Positions 5,848 through 13,886 of a stretch of DNA of 14,085 nt are shown here, one piece after another. The stretch is from Cytophagaceae bacterium. Its GTDB lineage: Bacteria > Bacteroidota > Bacteroidia > Cytophagales > Flexibacteraceae. The stretch's first letter is position 1, and every line of letters begins with the position of its first letter. The DNA is taken from the NCBI GenBank assembly GCA_947464365.1, contig CANHWS010000057.1:1-14085 (forward strand), written 5' to 3'. Made by a program: the position numbers and the translations under genes. The notes below the pieces were generated by a model. The model had not been told where the DNA came from and did no database searches. It worked only from the letters and a program-made list of their open reading frames with translations.

Positions 5848-6795
5848 ATGTCAACTACAAACCGCATCTGCAAACTATTCGGCATCCAATATCCCATCAT
5901 TCAGGCCGGGATGGTCTGGTGCAGCGGTTGGCGCCTGGCGAGTGCGGTCAGCAATGCCGGTGGACTCGGGATCATTGGCGCTGGGTCGATGCACCCGGAG
6001 ATGCTGCGATCCCATATCCAGAAATGCCGTGCGGCCACTGGTCGGCCCTTTGCGGTCAATGTGCCCCTTTTATACCCTGAGATGGAAGCCATCATGGGGC
6101 TATTGGTTGAGGAAGGGGTCAAAATTGTATTCACCTCAGCTGGCAACCCCAATACCTGGACCAAATGGCTTAAGGACCAAGGCATCACGGTGGTGCATGT
6201 GGTTAGCAACACCAAGTTTGCCCTCAAAGCCGAAGCTGCCGGGGTGGATGCCATTGTGGCTGAAGGGTTTGAGGCGGGTGGCCACAATGGGCGTGAAGAA
6301 ACCACCACCCTTTGCCTAATCCCCCTAGTGCGGGATGCCGTCCAGATTCCGCTGATAGCGGCAGGTGGCATTGGCGATGGCCGGGCGATGTTGGCCTGCA
6401 TGGCCCTTGGAGCGGAGGCTGTTCAGGTGGGTACTCGCTTTGCGACGGCTGCAGAGTCCAGCGCACACGCAGACTTTAAGGCCCGCATCTTGGCTGCCAA
6501 AGAGGGCGATACGGAGCTGGTCATGAAACAAACAGTACCTGTCCGCCTACTCAAAAATCCGTTCTACCACCAGATTAAACAAGCCGAGCTCAAAGGCGCC
6601 ACACCTGAGGAGTTACAATCCATCCTAGGCCGAGGCCGTGCCAAAAAGGGCATGCTCGAAGGGGATTTGGAAGAAGGCGAACTCGAAATCGGCCAAGTGG
6701 CAGCCATGTTAGACCACATTGAGCCCGCAGCACACATTGTCGCTGACATCTGGGATGGCTACTTGGCGGCCAAAAAAAAGTTGGTGGAGGGTTAA
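5848..6795 (+). CDS. FMN-dependent nitronate monooxygenase / FabK-like family enzyme
   Basis: This 315-residue TIM-barrel flavoprotein shows the family landmarks in order: YPIIQAGM at about residues 15-22, NAGGLGIIGAGS at 36-47, EGFEAGGHNG at 139-148 with the catalytic-position His146, AAGGIGDGRA at 170-179, and VQVGTRF at 191-197, which binds the FMN phosphate. The family includes nitronate monooxygenases, which oxidise alkyl nitronates to carbonyl compounds and nitrite, and the enoyl-ACP reductase FabK. The EGxEAGGHxG motif occurs in both, so the substrate cannot be read from the sequence. It starts at an ATG that fits the family N-terminus and stands alone, divergent from nuoB and convergent with the gene ending at 6871. 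Confidence 0.9.
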   Translation: MSTTNRICKLFGIQYPIIQAGMVWCSGWRLASAVSNAGGLGIIGAGSMHPEMLRSHIQKCRAATGRPFAVNVPLLYPEMEAIMGLLVEEGVKIVFTSAGNPNTWTKWLKDQGITVVHVVSNTKFALKAEAAGVDAIVAEGFEAGGHNGREETTTLCLIPLVRDAVQIPLIAAGGIGDGRAMLACMALGAEAVQVGTRFATAAESSAHADFKARILAAKEGDTELVMKQTVPVRLLKNPFYHQIKQAELKGATPEELQSILGRGRAKKGMLEGDLEEGELEIGQVAAMLDHIEPAAHIVADIWDGYLAAKKKLVEG

Positions 6796-6870
6796 TAGGT
6801 ACTGAAAGAACCTAGCTAACCCGCACCACCAACTGGTCAGAATACACTAACGGTTAAGTCTAGGTCAGGC

Positions 6871-7650
6871 CTACGACCCATCAAACAAATTGCCCAAGAT
6901 GCCACCACTTTCGCGGCCCGTGTTGCTGCCTGCTGGTGATAGGGCCTGAATCAGTTTGTTGATTGGTAGGGATTGCAGCCAGACACGACCAGTACCCCTA
7001 AGGGTGGCCAAAAACAGCCCCTCACCACCAAAAATCATTGACTTGAGCCCGCCTGCCCGCTGAATGTCGAAGTCCACAGTGGTCTCGAAGGCCACGATAC
7101 AGCCCGTGTCCACACGCAGGGTTTCGTTGTTGAGATAACGCTCGATGACCGTGCCGCCCGCATGTACAAAGGCTAGGCCGTCACCCCTTAGCTTTTCGAG
7201 GATAAAGCCTTCACCACCAAAGATGCCACTGCCGATTTTCTGGTTGAAGTGGATGCCGATGCTGGTCCCGAATGCCGCACAAAGAAAGGCATCCTTCTGG
7301 CAGAGCAGGGTATTGCCATGGATTTTGGATAGGTCGATCGGCAGAATGGTGCCAGGGTATGGGGCCGAAAATGCCACCCTTGCCTTGGGCCGATTGCCGT
7401 TGTGCGTGAAGTGGGTCATGAACAGACTTTCACCAGTGAATAGGCGCGACCCTACTTGCTTGAGTTTGTCAAAGATGCCGGCATTGGGGTTTGATCCGTC
7501 GCCCATTTTGGTCTCGAACGTGATGCCGTCCTCCATATAGAGCATGGAGCCCGCCTCTGCGACGACGGTTTCGCGGGGGTCCAGCTCGATCTCGACGATC
7601 TGGATGTCATTGCCGATGATGCGGTACTCTACTTGATGGGATTGTGCCAT
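6871..7650 (-). CDS. TIGR00266/AIM24-family protein
   Basis: This 259-residue protein belongs to the TIGR00266 (AIM24, formerly DUF124) family, which folds as a glycine-rich beta structure. Visible family features are the opening VEYRIIGNDIQIVEIEL, VVAEAGSMLYMEDGI at about residues 29-43, SLFMTHFTHNG in the first half, and two similar glycine-rich units, GSGIFGGEGFILEKLRGDG and MIFGGEGLFLATLRGTG, which mark an internal duplication. The C-terminus is Gly/Ser-rich (SGGILGNLFDGS). There is no signal peptide. The bacterial function is not established, and the mitochondrial relative AIM24 affects inner-membrane organisation. It is a complete single gene separating the housekeeping segment from the accessory block to its right. 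Confidence 0.9.
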   Translation of the reverse strand: MAQSHQVEYRIIGNDIQIVEIELDPRETVVAEAGSMLYMEDGITFETKMGDGSNPNAGIFDKLKQVGSRLFTGESLFMTHFTHNGNRPKARVAFSAPYPGTILPIDLSKIHGNTLLCQKDAFLCAAFGTSIGIHFNQKIGSGIFGGEGFILEKLRGDGLAFVHAGGTVIERYLNNETLRVDTGCIVAFETTVDFDIQRAGGLKSMIFGGEGLFLATLRGTGRVWLQSLPINKLIQALSPAGSNTGRESGGILGNLFDGS

Positions 7651-7893
7651 GGTTGCTTACGAAATTGTAGGGTGCGTTGGTGGGAACTTAGGGGTTGTGC
7701 TGACTGGGGCCTATTACCGATTCGACAGCCACTGCTGCCCAAATACTGGGACTAAAACTAGGCAAAATCACAACACACCTGCGCTCGGTTTGCAGATGCC
7801 AATTACGGACCCATATCAATCCCTGCAACGCCAATTGGGCAAGCGAAATGACCGATAGTGGGGGATTTTGGCCATGTTATATCAAAAACCTAC

Positions 7894-10800
7894 CTACCCC
7901 ACCGCCAGCTTAGCGGCCGCCTGCCACAAAAACGCTGGGCAGGGCACTAGCAATCGCCATAAGATGTTCATCGGTTTGCCCCCTGTGTGGGATACGTATG
8001 TTACAGGGCCTAGGAAGACGTAGGGCTCGGTGCCATATTGGTTCTTGTCATGGTCCCGTGCAAAGAGCAGTATCGTGGTCTTTTCGGCCTTTTGGTTAAT
8101 GTAGCGTTTGCCTTTGGAGGTGTGCTCGCTGGCAGAGTTCTGTGACTGCCAATGGAACAAATCCTCGCTGATGGCGTAGTCATGGTACATGGTGGTAGGC
8201 GAGTATCGCTTTTCGGACTTCTGGAACGTCACAAACAATATCTCACTTCGCAGGGCTTCATGCCAATATACCCCTTCGCGCACAGGGGCCTTATACCCAA
8301 ATCTGTTGACACCTAGGGCTGACAAAATCTGATCCCTACCATAGGCGCAGTGCAATTCTAACGGATGCGGATAGGGTGCCTGCCAAGTTGGGGCCGCATG
8401 GTCAATCACACCTCGTTGATAGGCTAGCAACTCATCCACTTCATCTTGCAACTCTGGGATTCGCAGCGTCTCCAGGCTTGTTGCAAGGGAGGCCGCCCCA
8501 TTGCTATCCAGCCCCATATCAAAATGCAACATTACCCCCATTGCCTGGTGGATAACCCCCTCCAAACAAGCCGCTATTGGGCGGTCTGTGCAGATGATTT
8601 GCTTAATAAAGTCCAGATAAACCATGCTGTTTATCGCAACCAGAAACTTGACCTTTTTGATAAGCAACACGAGGTCCTCATCCTCTAGGACCGGGGCAAG
8701 GCCAGCTTCAATCTTGAGTGCTGTCCATCCTCCGAACTTATAGATCAGACCAACCTGGATGCCAGACCAATTGATAAAGTTGCTTAGGGTTAGCACTAGG
8801 GTGGACTGGGACCTAAACGATTTGAGTTTGTTGACAATCGCCCGGGTGTTGTTAGTTAGGTTGGCCTTGATGTTGGCCAGGATGTAGGCTTGTGCCTGCC
8901 GCTCCAGCTGGATATGGCAACCTAATGGCAGTTGCGGGAATCCTGCCTCGATATCCTGGGCAATCGAGGTATGGGTGCGGCCGACCAAGGCGCGGAATCG
9001 TGCCTCATAGTTGTATTCTTGGCGTGCTTGGCCGACAAAGTCGAGGACTGTGAGGCAGTCCTTACCTTCTGTAAGGCGCAAACCACGGCCTAACTGCTGG
9101 AGGTAAACCGTTAGGCTTTCAGTAGGCCTCAGGAACAGAACGGTGTCGATACTCGGTAAATCAAACCCCTCATTCAGCATATCGACAACAAAAAGATAGT
9201 TGATTGATTTATTCCTAATAGCCGATAATTTGTCGAAACGTTCTGTACTATCTAACCCATCAGAAACAAGATAGTCTGCCCGTAAGCCACGTGAACTAAA
9301 CTCTGCGGCCATGATTTTGGCATGCTCTTGCGAGACACAAAAGCCAATGGCAGTCACGTTATTGATGTCCAGAACATACTGCTCTAAGGCTAATATTATA
9401 TCCTTAACCCTTGTTTGATTGGCTGAATAGACATTGGTCAGATCCTGTACTGAATACCGCCCGTTGGTCCATCCAATGTTAGTGTAGTCTATACTATCTG
9501 TCACACAGAAATAATGAAACGGCACCAACAAACCTCTATTGATTGCCTCTGGGAGTCTGATTTCCGCTGCGATGGTTCCACAAAAATCTTCTAAGATGTC
9601 CGTGCCGTCAGCGCGCTCTGGGGTTGCTGTAAGTCCTAATAAGATTCTTGGCTCTGACCAATTAAACAAACTTCGATAACTCTCGGCGGCACCGTGGTGC
9701 ACTTCATCAACAATGATGAAATCATATTTATGGGGGCCCAGTTGCTCAAAATAAGCCTTGCGCGAGTTGAACGTCTGGACTGACACAAACAAATGATCAT
9801 AAGCAATGGGCTCATGACCTCCTACCCAAAGGTCGCCAAAGTTCCGGTCTTGCAAGACCTGCCTAAAGGCATCTCGAGCCTGTTTCAAGATCTCTTCTCG
9901 ATGCGCTACAAAGAGTAAATTGTGCCGAGAATGTGTTTTGCGAAAATGCAGGTAATCAAAAGCTGAAATCAAGGTTTTGCCAGTACCAGTTGCCGCAACG
10001 ACCAAGTTCCGCCATCTGTTATGGACCTCACGCTCAGCCTTTAGGCGGTCCAGAATATCAACTTGATAAGGATATGGCCTGAACGAAAACAAGGTCAAAT
10101 AATCTGTATTTGGCCCATGTCGCTCGTTGCCAAGCGAAGTCCTTAACTTGTCTTTATCTCGCTGATTATTAGGGTCGTATGTTTCAAATTCGTCATTGTA
10201 CCAATACGTTTCGAAGGCTCCTCTGAACTTATCAATAATATTGGCATTGTCTTGGGCCGTGACTTTTATGTTCCACTCTAATCCATTTGTCAGTGCAGAC
10301 CGACTCATGTTACTAGAGCCTATATAGCCTGTGTTGAACCCAGTATCCCGAATAAATAAATAGGCTTTAGCGTGTAGTCTTTCGTGCTCGGTATTATAGC
10401 TCACCTTAACCTCCGTGTTAGGCAAAGATGCTAGTATGCCGATGGCCTTAGCATCTGAGGCACCCATATAAGTCGTTGTGATGATGCGCAAAGTGCCATG
10501 TTTGACGAACTCCTGTAACTCCCCTAATAGCACACGCAACCCAGTCCATTTGATGAAAGAAACCAGCAAGTAAATCTGGTCAGCAGTCTGGATTTCCTTT
10601 CTTAACTCTGCATCTAACTGCACCTCCGAGTTGCCACCGATAAACAGGTCTGATTGCGAAAACCTGCTAGACGGAACAAGATCACCTAGATATTGATTGA
10701 TCTTATTGTCATTGTCAAGGTGGTGATGGATACTTTGACGTGCTATTATCGCCTTCAGGACCTCCCCAGCCTGGCTTAGGGTGTCGGCACCCAACTCATT

Positions 10801-11049
10801 TCGTGGTTGTTGGCTCAGCCAAGTCAACAACTGGTTGATGAGGGTAACCTGACTTTCGAGTTTGTTGTCCTTAGGCAAATCCATAATCACCTTCCGGAAC
10901 TGCTCAGCCAAATAGCGACTCAAGAACTCAGGTGCTTCAGCCAAGTCTAACGGCTCGGTCTGGATATAAAATAGAGTCTTGTCAACTTCGCTAATTTGGT
11001 CAGCGATAGTCTGATTGATTAATTGTTCGTAATGGCCTAGTTTGAGCAT
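7894..11049 (-). CDS. PLD nuclease-SF2 helicase-DUF3427 protein, probable defence or DNA-processing enzyme
   Basis: This 1051-residue protein has three parts. Residues about 130-285 form a phospholipase D-type nuclease half-site: HAK at 226-228 and GSSN at 244-247, with the following Asp (D235) two residues farther from the Lys than in classic HxKxxxxD. Residues about 325-690 form an SF2 helicase of the Ssl2/UvrB-like group: ATGTGKT at 353-359, DEVH at 448-451, LTATPERADG at 473-482, LNEGFDLP at 625-632 and QQLGRGLR at 651-658. The rest carries DUF3427, clear from about residue 938 (FVTFQKSEKRYSPTTMYHDY) to the end. Such proteins are expected to translocate on and cut nucleic acid, and they often occur among defence genes; no substrate can be assigned. 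G+C is uneven, 63% at 8941-9000 and 32% at 9181-9240. It runs opposite to the restriction-enzyme remnant. Confidence 0.93.
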   Translation of the reverse strand: MLKLGHYEQLINQTIADQISEVDKTLFYIQTEPLDLAEAPEFLSRYLAEQFRKVIMDLPKDNKLESQVTLINQLLTWLSQQPRNELGADTLSQAGEVLKAIIARQSIHHHLDNDNKINQYLGDLVPSSRFSQSDLFIGGNSEVQLDAELRKEIQTADQIYLLVSFIKWTGLRVLLGELQEFVKHGTLRIITTTYMGASDAKAIGILASLPNTEVKVSYNTEHERLHAKAYLFIRDTGFNTGYIGSSNMSRSALTNGLEWNIKVTAQDNANIIDKFRGAFETYWYNDEFETYDPNNQRDKDKLRTSLGNERHGPNTDYLTLFSFRPYPYQVDILDRLKAEREVHNRWRNLVVAATGTGKTLISAFDYLHFRKTHSRHNLLFVAHREEILKQARDAFRQVLQDRNFGDLWVGGHEPIAYDHLFVSVQTFNSRKAYFEQLGPHKYDFIIVDEVHHGAAESYRSLFNWSEPRILLGLTATPERADGTDILEDFCGTIAAEIRLPEAINRGLLVPFHYFCVTDSIDYTNIGWTNGRYSVQDLTNVYSANQTRVKDIILALEQYVLDINNVTAIGFCVSQEHAKIMAAEFSSRGLRADYLVSDGLDSTERFDKLSAIRNKSINYLFVVDMLNEGFDLPSIDTVLFLRPTESLTVYLQQLGRGLRLTEGKDCLTVLDFVGQARQEYNYEARFRALVGRTHTSIAQDIEAGFPQLPLGCHIQLERQAQAYILANIKANLTNNTRAIVNKLKSFRSQSTLVLTLSNFINWSGIQVGLIYKFGGWTALKIEAGLAPVLEDEDLVLLIKKVKFLVAINSMVYLDFIKQIICTDRPIAACLEGVIHQAMGVMLHFDMGLDSNGAASLATSLETLRIPELQDEVDELLAYQRGVIDHAAPTWQAPYPHPLELHCAYGRDQILSALGVNRFGYKAPVREGVYWHEALRSEILFVTFQKSEKRYSPTTMYHDYAISEDLFHWQSQNSASEHTSKGKRYINQKAEKTTILLFARDHDKNQYGTEPYVFLGPVTYVSHTGGKPMNILWRLLVPCPAFLWQAAAKLAVG

Positions 11050-11109
11050 CTATTGATCGATTTGCGGATCCAAATTGCTCAATTGCCAGGACAAATCAAA
11101 ATCATCTGA

Positions 11110-11923
11110 TTGGCCGCAAAGACCATCGCACAAAATCAACCATACCACCCTAAACACCCACAACCCGGTCTGATTTTTGTGGCCCAGTGGCCAAACAATA
11201 AGGCCGATGCCCCTCACGATATACCCCGATTCCCAAGGTCAATACCTATTGCCAACTACAGGTTTACCTATCGAGGCCCCTATGGCTGCACCTACGAACA
11301 TCCTCAACGCTGGCCGCACCACCAACTTTATCTACCGCATAACGGGTGCCGTGCCTGATCAGGATCTGATGCAAGCCGTTAATGCCATCGATACCCGCAA
11401 TAAGCTCAAAGATCGGGTTAACTACATGTTGGACGCGGGCCATACCCTACAGTTTAGCAACTGTGAGGATCGTACCTTCGAAAATAATCTAATTCTGATT
11501 GACAGCCGCCTGCCAGAAATCTTAGCGGGAATGCTACTTGTTTGTTACCAGTCTGGTATTACCAGCCTTTATGATTGTTTGCAGGTCATCACCAAGGCCA
11601 ACCCGATTGGTTATGATGTCAGCACCATCCACCCGTACTATACCTATAAGGTCAAAAAACTATTAGTGGATATCGCTGTGGGTATGACACCTGGCAAAAT
11701 CTGGGATGGTATTCATGACGCAACAGGGGGCTATATTATCGTCAAAACCACTGGCGAGCTGGTCTGCTACCATGTCGTGGAGCGCAATAGTTTTGAGGAC
11801 TATTTGCTAATGAATACCAAGTTCGAGACCGCCAGCACCACCCGCCATGGCTTCGGTTTGGTCTATCAATCTGGCGAAGGCTACTGCTTTAAGCTGAACT
11901 TGCAAATACGGTTTTTGGGGTAG
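11110..11923 (+). pseudogene. HpaII-type restriction endonuclease remnant, N-terminally truncated and frameshifted
   Basis: From 11290 on, the frame-2 reading matches the C-terminal two-thirds of HpaII-family restriction enzymes (which cut CCGG): NILNAGRTTNFIYRI, NAIDTRNKLKDR, GMTPGKIWDG, GGYIIVKTTGELVCYH, NTKFETASTTRHGFG and FKLNLQIRF at the end. HpaII is about 358 residues; here at most about 270 remain. Upstream, the sense continues in frame 1 (NNKADAPHDI) and moves to frame 2 (DSQGQYLLP) at the C-run 11224-11227; removing one C rejoins them. Frame 1 meets a TGA at 11107, and the divergent helicase gene starts at 11049, so the N-terminal third is gone. Where the family has G-F-S-(I/V)-K-S, this copy has GLPIEA, so the presumed catalytic Lys is Glu. 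No methyltransferase lies nearby. The frame-2 part could still be translated from ATG 11207 or TTG 11177. Confidence 0.75.
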
Positions 11924-11977
11924 GAGGGGCAGTTCAGGATGATGGGTCAGGGCCAAGCGCCTTGTTTAGTTTCTACC

Positions 11978-11985
11978 TATATTTG
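11978..11985 (+). promoter_or_regulatory. Candidate -7 promoter element of the ATPase-PIN operon
   Basis: TATATTTG is an exact match to the Bacteroidota TAnnTTTG element. It sits 36 nt before the GTG at 12022, leaving a leader of about 30 nt. This supports the GTG as the true start and gives the pair its own promoter just after the restriction-enzyme remnant. No TTG is seen at the ideal -33 distance. Confidence 0.5.
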
Positions 11986-12021
11986 TACGCCTACACCTGC
12001 CAACCCCAATACGCCCCCGTC

Positions 12022-13347
12022 GTGAAACTCAAAGAACTAACCATCAGCAACTTCAAGTGCTTTAAGTCCGAACAAACCTTCAAGTTTGGCAAAATCACCT
12101 TGTTGCTGGGCGAAAACAGCAGCGGCAAAAGCAGCATTATGCAGGCCATTTGGGCACCATTGCAATCGGGTGAGTTCCCGTTTACCTTCTCCCCCAACGG
12201 CGACTTGATGAACCTTGGTAGCTTCAAAGATATCGTATGGGGCCATGATACTGATCGGGAGATACGGATAAAGATGGAGTTTGAGGATCATAGTTTGGAA
12301 AAGCTTTCAACTAGCCTTCACAATCATGACACCTATTGGATCGAGAACAAGCATAACCAACAACCAGAATTAAATACAATAGAGGGAATTTATGATATTA
12401 TAACGAATGATCCCGATGCAAATTCATATCCTGCCTTTTATCTTCAAGCAAAGAATATAAACGGTCAAATAAAAATAATAAAGATAAGTTCATCTTTGGA
12501 AGATGCCAAATTTTCTAATCCCGAGTATGCTAAACCTATTAAAGAATTACATACAAAATACCCACAACTGGCATATAACATCAACCTAGATACAGCATCT
12601 TTAAAAAATCATGAAAACAAAGCCAAGTTTGAAACAATCATCTTATTTTGGAACACTTTTGCCTATCAAACTATTAGCACCTACCTCTCCTCCTACCGCT
12701 TACCACCCGAACGCACCTATCAAGAAACAACCAAACGTTACTTAAAAGTAGGAACATTTGGCGAAGGTTATCTCGACCAAATCCTGAGGTGGCAGACTGA
12801 AAATGATACGAGATATATCAAGCTTATAGAAACCATGCAAGGCCTCGGCCTCTTACAAAACATCAACGCCAGACGCATGGATGGTGGGCGATACGAGTTC
12901 CAGATCCAGACCAAAAACAACAATGTTAATGCTAGCATCAGTGATGTAGGTTTCGGCATCAGCCAAATCATGCCGGTCTTAGTTGCAGACCTACAATTAA
13001 GTGGTGACTCCACCCTCTATGTCCAAGAGCCAGAAACCCACCTACACCCTAGTGTACAGGCGGCTTATGGTGCGCATTTGGTAGAGCGGGCCACCAATAC
13101 CAACAAAACATACGTCATTGAGACCCACTCCGAATACCTAATCAATAGCCTAAGGCTTGCCATTGTCAAGGGCGAAATTGCCCCTGAGGATGTCCAAGTC
13201 TATTTCACCGAAAATACAGGAGATGATACCACTGTTCATGATGTGAAGTTCACTAAACAAGGCACCATCGAGCAGGCACCAGATAACTTTTTCAGGACCT
13301 ATATGATGGGTGTTCTAGACATCGCCTTAAACGCCGAAGCTGAATAA
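12022..13347 (+). CDS. OLD/DUF3696-like AAA ATPase, partner of a PIN nuclease
   Basis: The GTG start gives 441 residues beginning MKLKELTISNFKCF, a typical SMC/OLD-like opening; reading from TTG 11962 adds 20 unconserved residues and would overlap the promoter element. Walker A is GENSSGKSS at 30-38. An ABC-signature-like ISDVGFGISQ lies at 306-315, Walker B with the YVQEPETHLHP stretch at about 330-343, and the H-loop ETHSEYL at 367-373. This is the AAA_15/AAA_21 layout, as in OLD, PARIS AriA and DUF3696 proteins; no TOPRIM nuclease is fused. The segment between the two ATPase halves (12361-12660) is about 30% G+C against 43-52% on either side, as if exchanged. The stop overlaps the next start (TAATG), so the pair is translationally coupled. 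A sensor or regulator role for the PIN protein is inferred. Confidence 0.88.
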   Translation: MKLKELTISNFKCFKSEQTFKFGKITLLLGENSSGKSSIMQAIWAPLQSGEFPFTFSPNGDLMNLGSFKDIVWGHDTDREIRIKMEFEDHSLEKLSTSLHNHDTYWIENKHNQQPELNTIEGIYDIITNDPDANSYPAFYLQAKNINGQIKIIKISSSLEDAKFSNPEYAKPIKELHTKYPQLAYNINLDTASLKNHENKAKFETIILFWNTFAYQTISTYLSSYRLPPERTYQETTKRYLKVGTFGEGYLDQILRWQTENDTRYIKLIETMQGLGLLQNINARRMDGGRYEFQIQTKNNNVNASISDVGFGISQIMPVLVADLQLSGDSTLYVQEPETHLHPSVQAAYGAHLVERATNTNKTYVIETHSEYLINSLRLAIVKGEIAPEDVQVYFTENTGDDTTVHDVKFTKQGTIEQAPDNFFRTYMMGVLDIALNAEAE

Positions 13348-13820
13348 TGAAAGACATATTTATCGACACCAATATTGTCAAGAACTTCAATAACCCCCTA
13401 GACCCAGAATACAAAAAGCTAATCACTTGGCTTCAACATACCAAAGGACCAACAATCCCAAAAGAGGAACAGGCACACCTAGTCATTTCGCAGAAACTTC
13501 TAAATGAATATAACCGTAGCTGTGGCACCCAGCTAGGTGCTACCAATATTTTGATCCTGATTGCCTTATTACAAAGAGAGGGACGACTTAATAACATCAA
13601 TCAAAAACTAGTTGATGATTTTCGGCAAAGGCATTTCACTGCTCGCATAGAAAGCAAATTGCAGTGCAACAATGAAGACCGCAAACTAATTCCCGTGGTC
13701 CTCCTCTCGCACCGGAAGATGGCCCTAACACTTGACCAAAACTTCAGCAAAGACTTATTTGCATTTCGCGGATACACCCCAACCGTCGCCTCCCGCCCAG
13801 AAAAATTACCCTACCAGTAA
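13347..13820 (+). CDS. PIN-domain nuclease, second gene of the ATPase-PIN pair
   Basis: This 157-residue protein has the layout of a PIN-domain ribonuclease. The N-terminal strand IFIDTNIVKNF holds D7 and N9, LLNEYNR holds E54, and the C-terminal DRKLIPVVLLSHRKMALTLD holds D111 and D130. These are the four acidic metal-binding positions expected, with the usual Ser/Thr-rich turn before the last one. PIN domains cut RNA in VapC-type toxins and in some defence systems. No VapB-like antitoxin is present; the partner is the ATPase encoded upstream, whose stop overlaps this start by one base. A strong hairpin follows at once, so the operon has only these two genes. Overall similarity to a named PIN subfamily is not evident, and the fold call rests on motif placement. 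Confidence 0.75.
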   Translation: MKDIFIDTNIVKNFNNPLDPEYKKLITWLQHTKGPTIPKEEQAHLVISQKLLNEYNRSCGTQLGATNILILIALLQREGRLNNINQKLVDDFRQRHFTARIESKLQCNNEDRKLIPVVLLSHRKMALTLDQNFSKDLFAFRGYTPTVASRPEKLPYQ

Positions 13821-13827
13821 AACACAC

Positions 13828-13861
13828 AAAACCCCCACCAGCACTAGCCAGCAGGGGTTTT
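13828..13861. terminator. Bidirectional terminator between the PIN gene and the prolyl isomerase gene
   Basis: AAAACCCC (13828-13835) pairs with GGGGTTTT (13854-13861), an 8-bp stem with T-runs on both strands and an 18-nt loop. It lies between two convergent genes, 7 nt after the PIN stop and 25 nt from the stop of the leftward gene at 13887. Confidence 0.75.
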
Positions 13862-13886
13862 GATGTTATAGCCGTAAGGCCAATTG

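Noticed and set aside
7651..7893. Possible small gene or regulatory RNA in the gap before the helicase stop
   Set aside because: The plus-strand reading frame here has no family features, and I see no strong hairpin or exact TAnnTTTG element in either direction.
11110..11358. Independent small plus-strand gene of 82 codons
   Set aside because: Its early part reads as the upstream frame of the HpaII-type remnant (NNKADAPHDI). Past the C-run its frame is only a shadow of the real one.
11962..12021. N-terminal extension of the ATPase from TTG 11962
   Set aside because: The 20 added residues are unlike the family start, and this stretch contains the TATATTTG promoter element. GTG 12022 begins exactly at the conserved MKLKELTISNFKCF.
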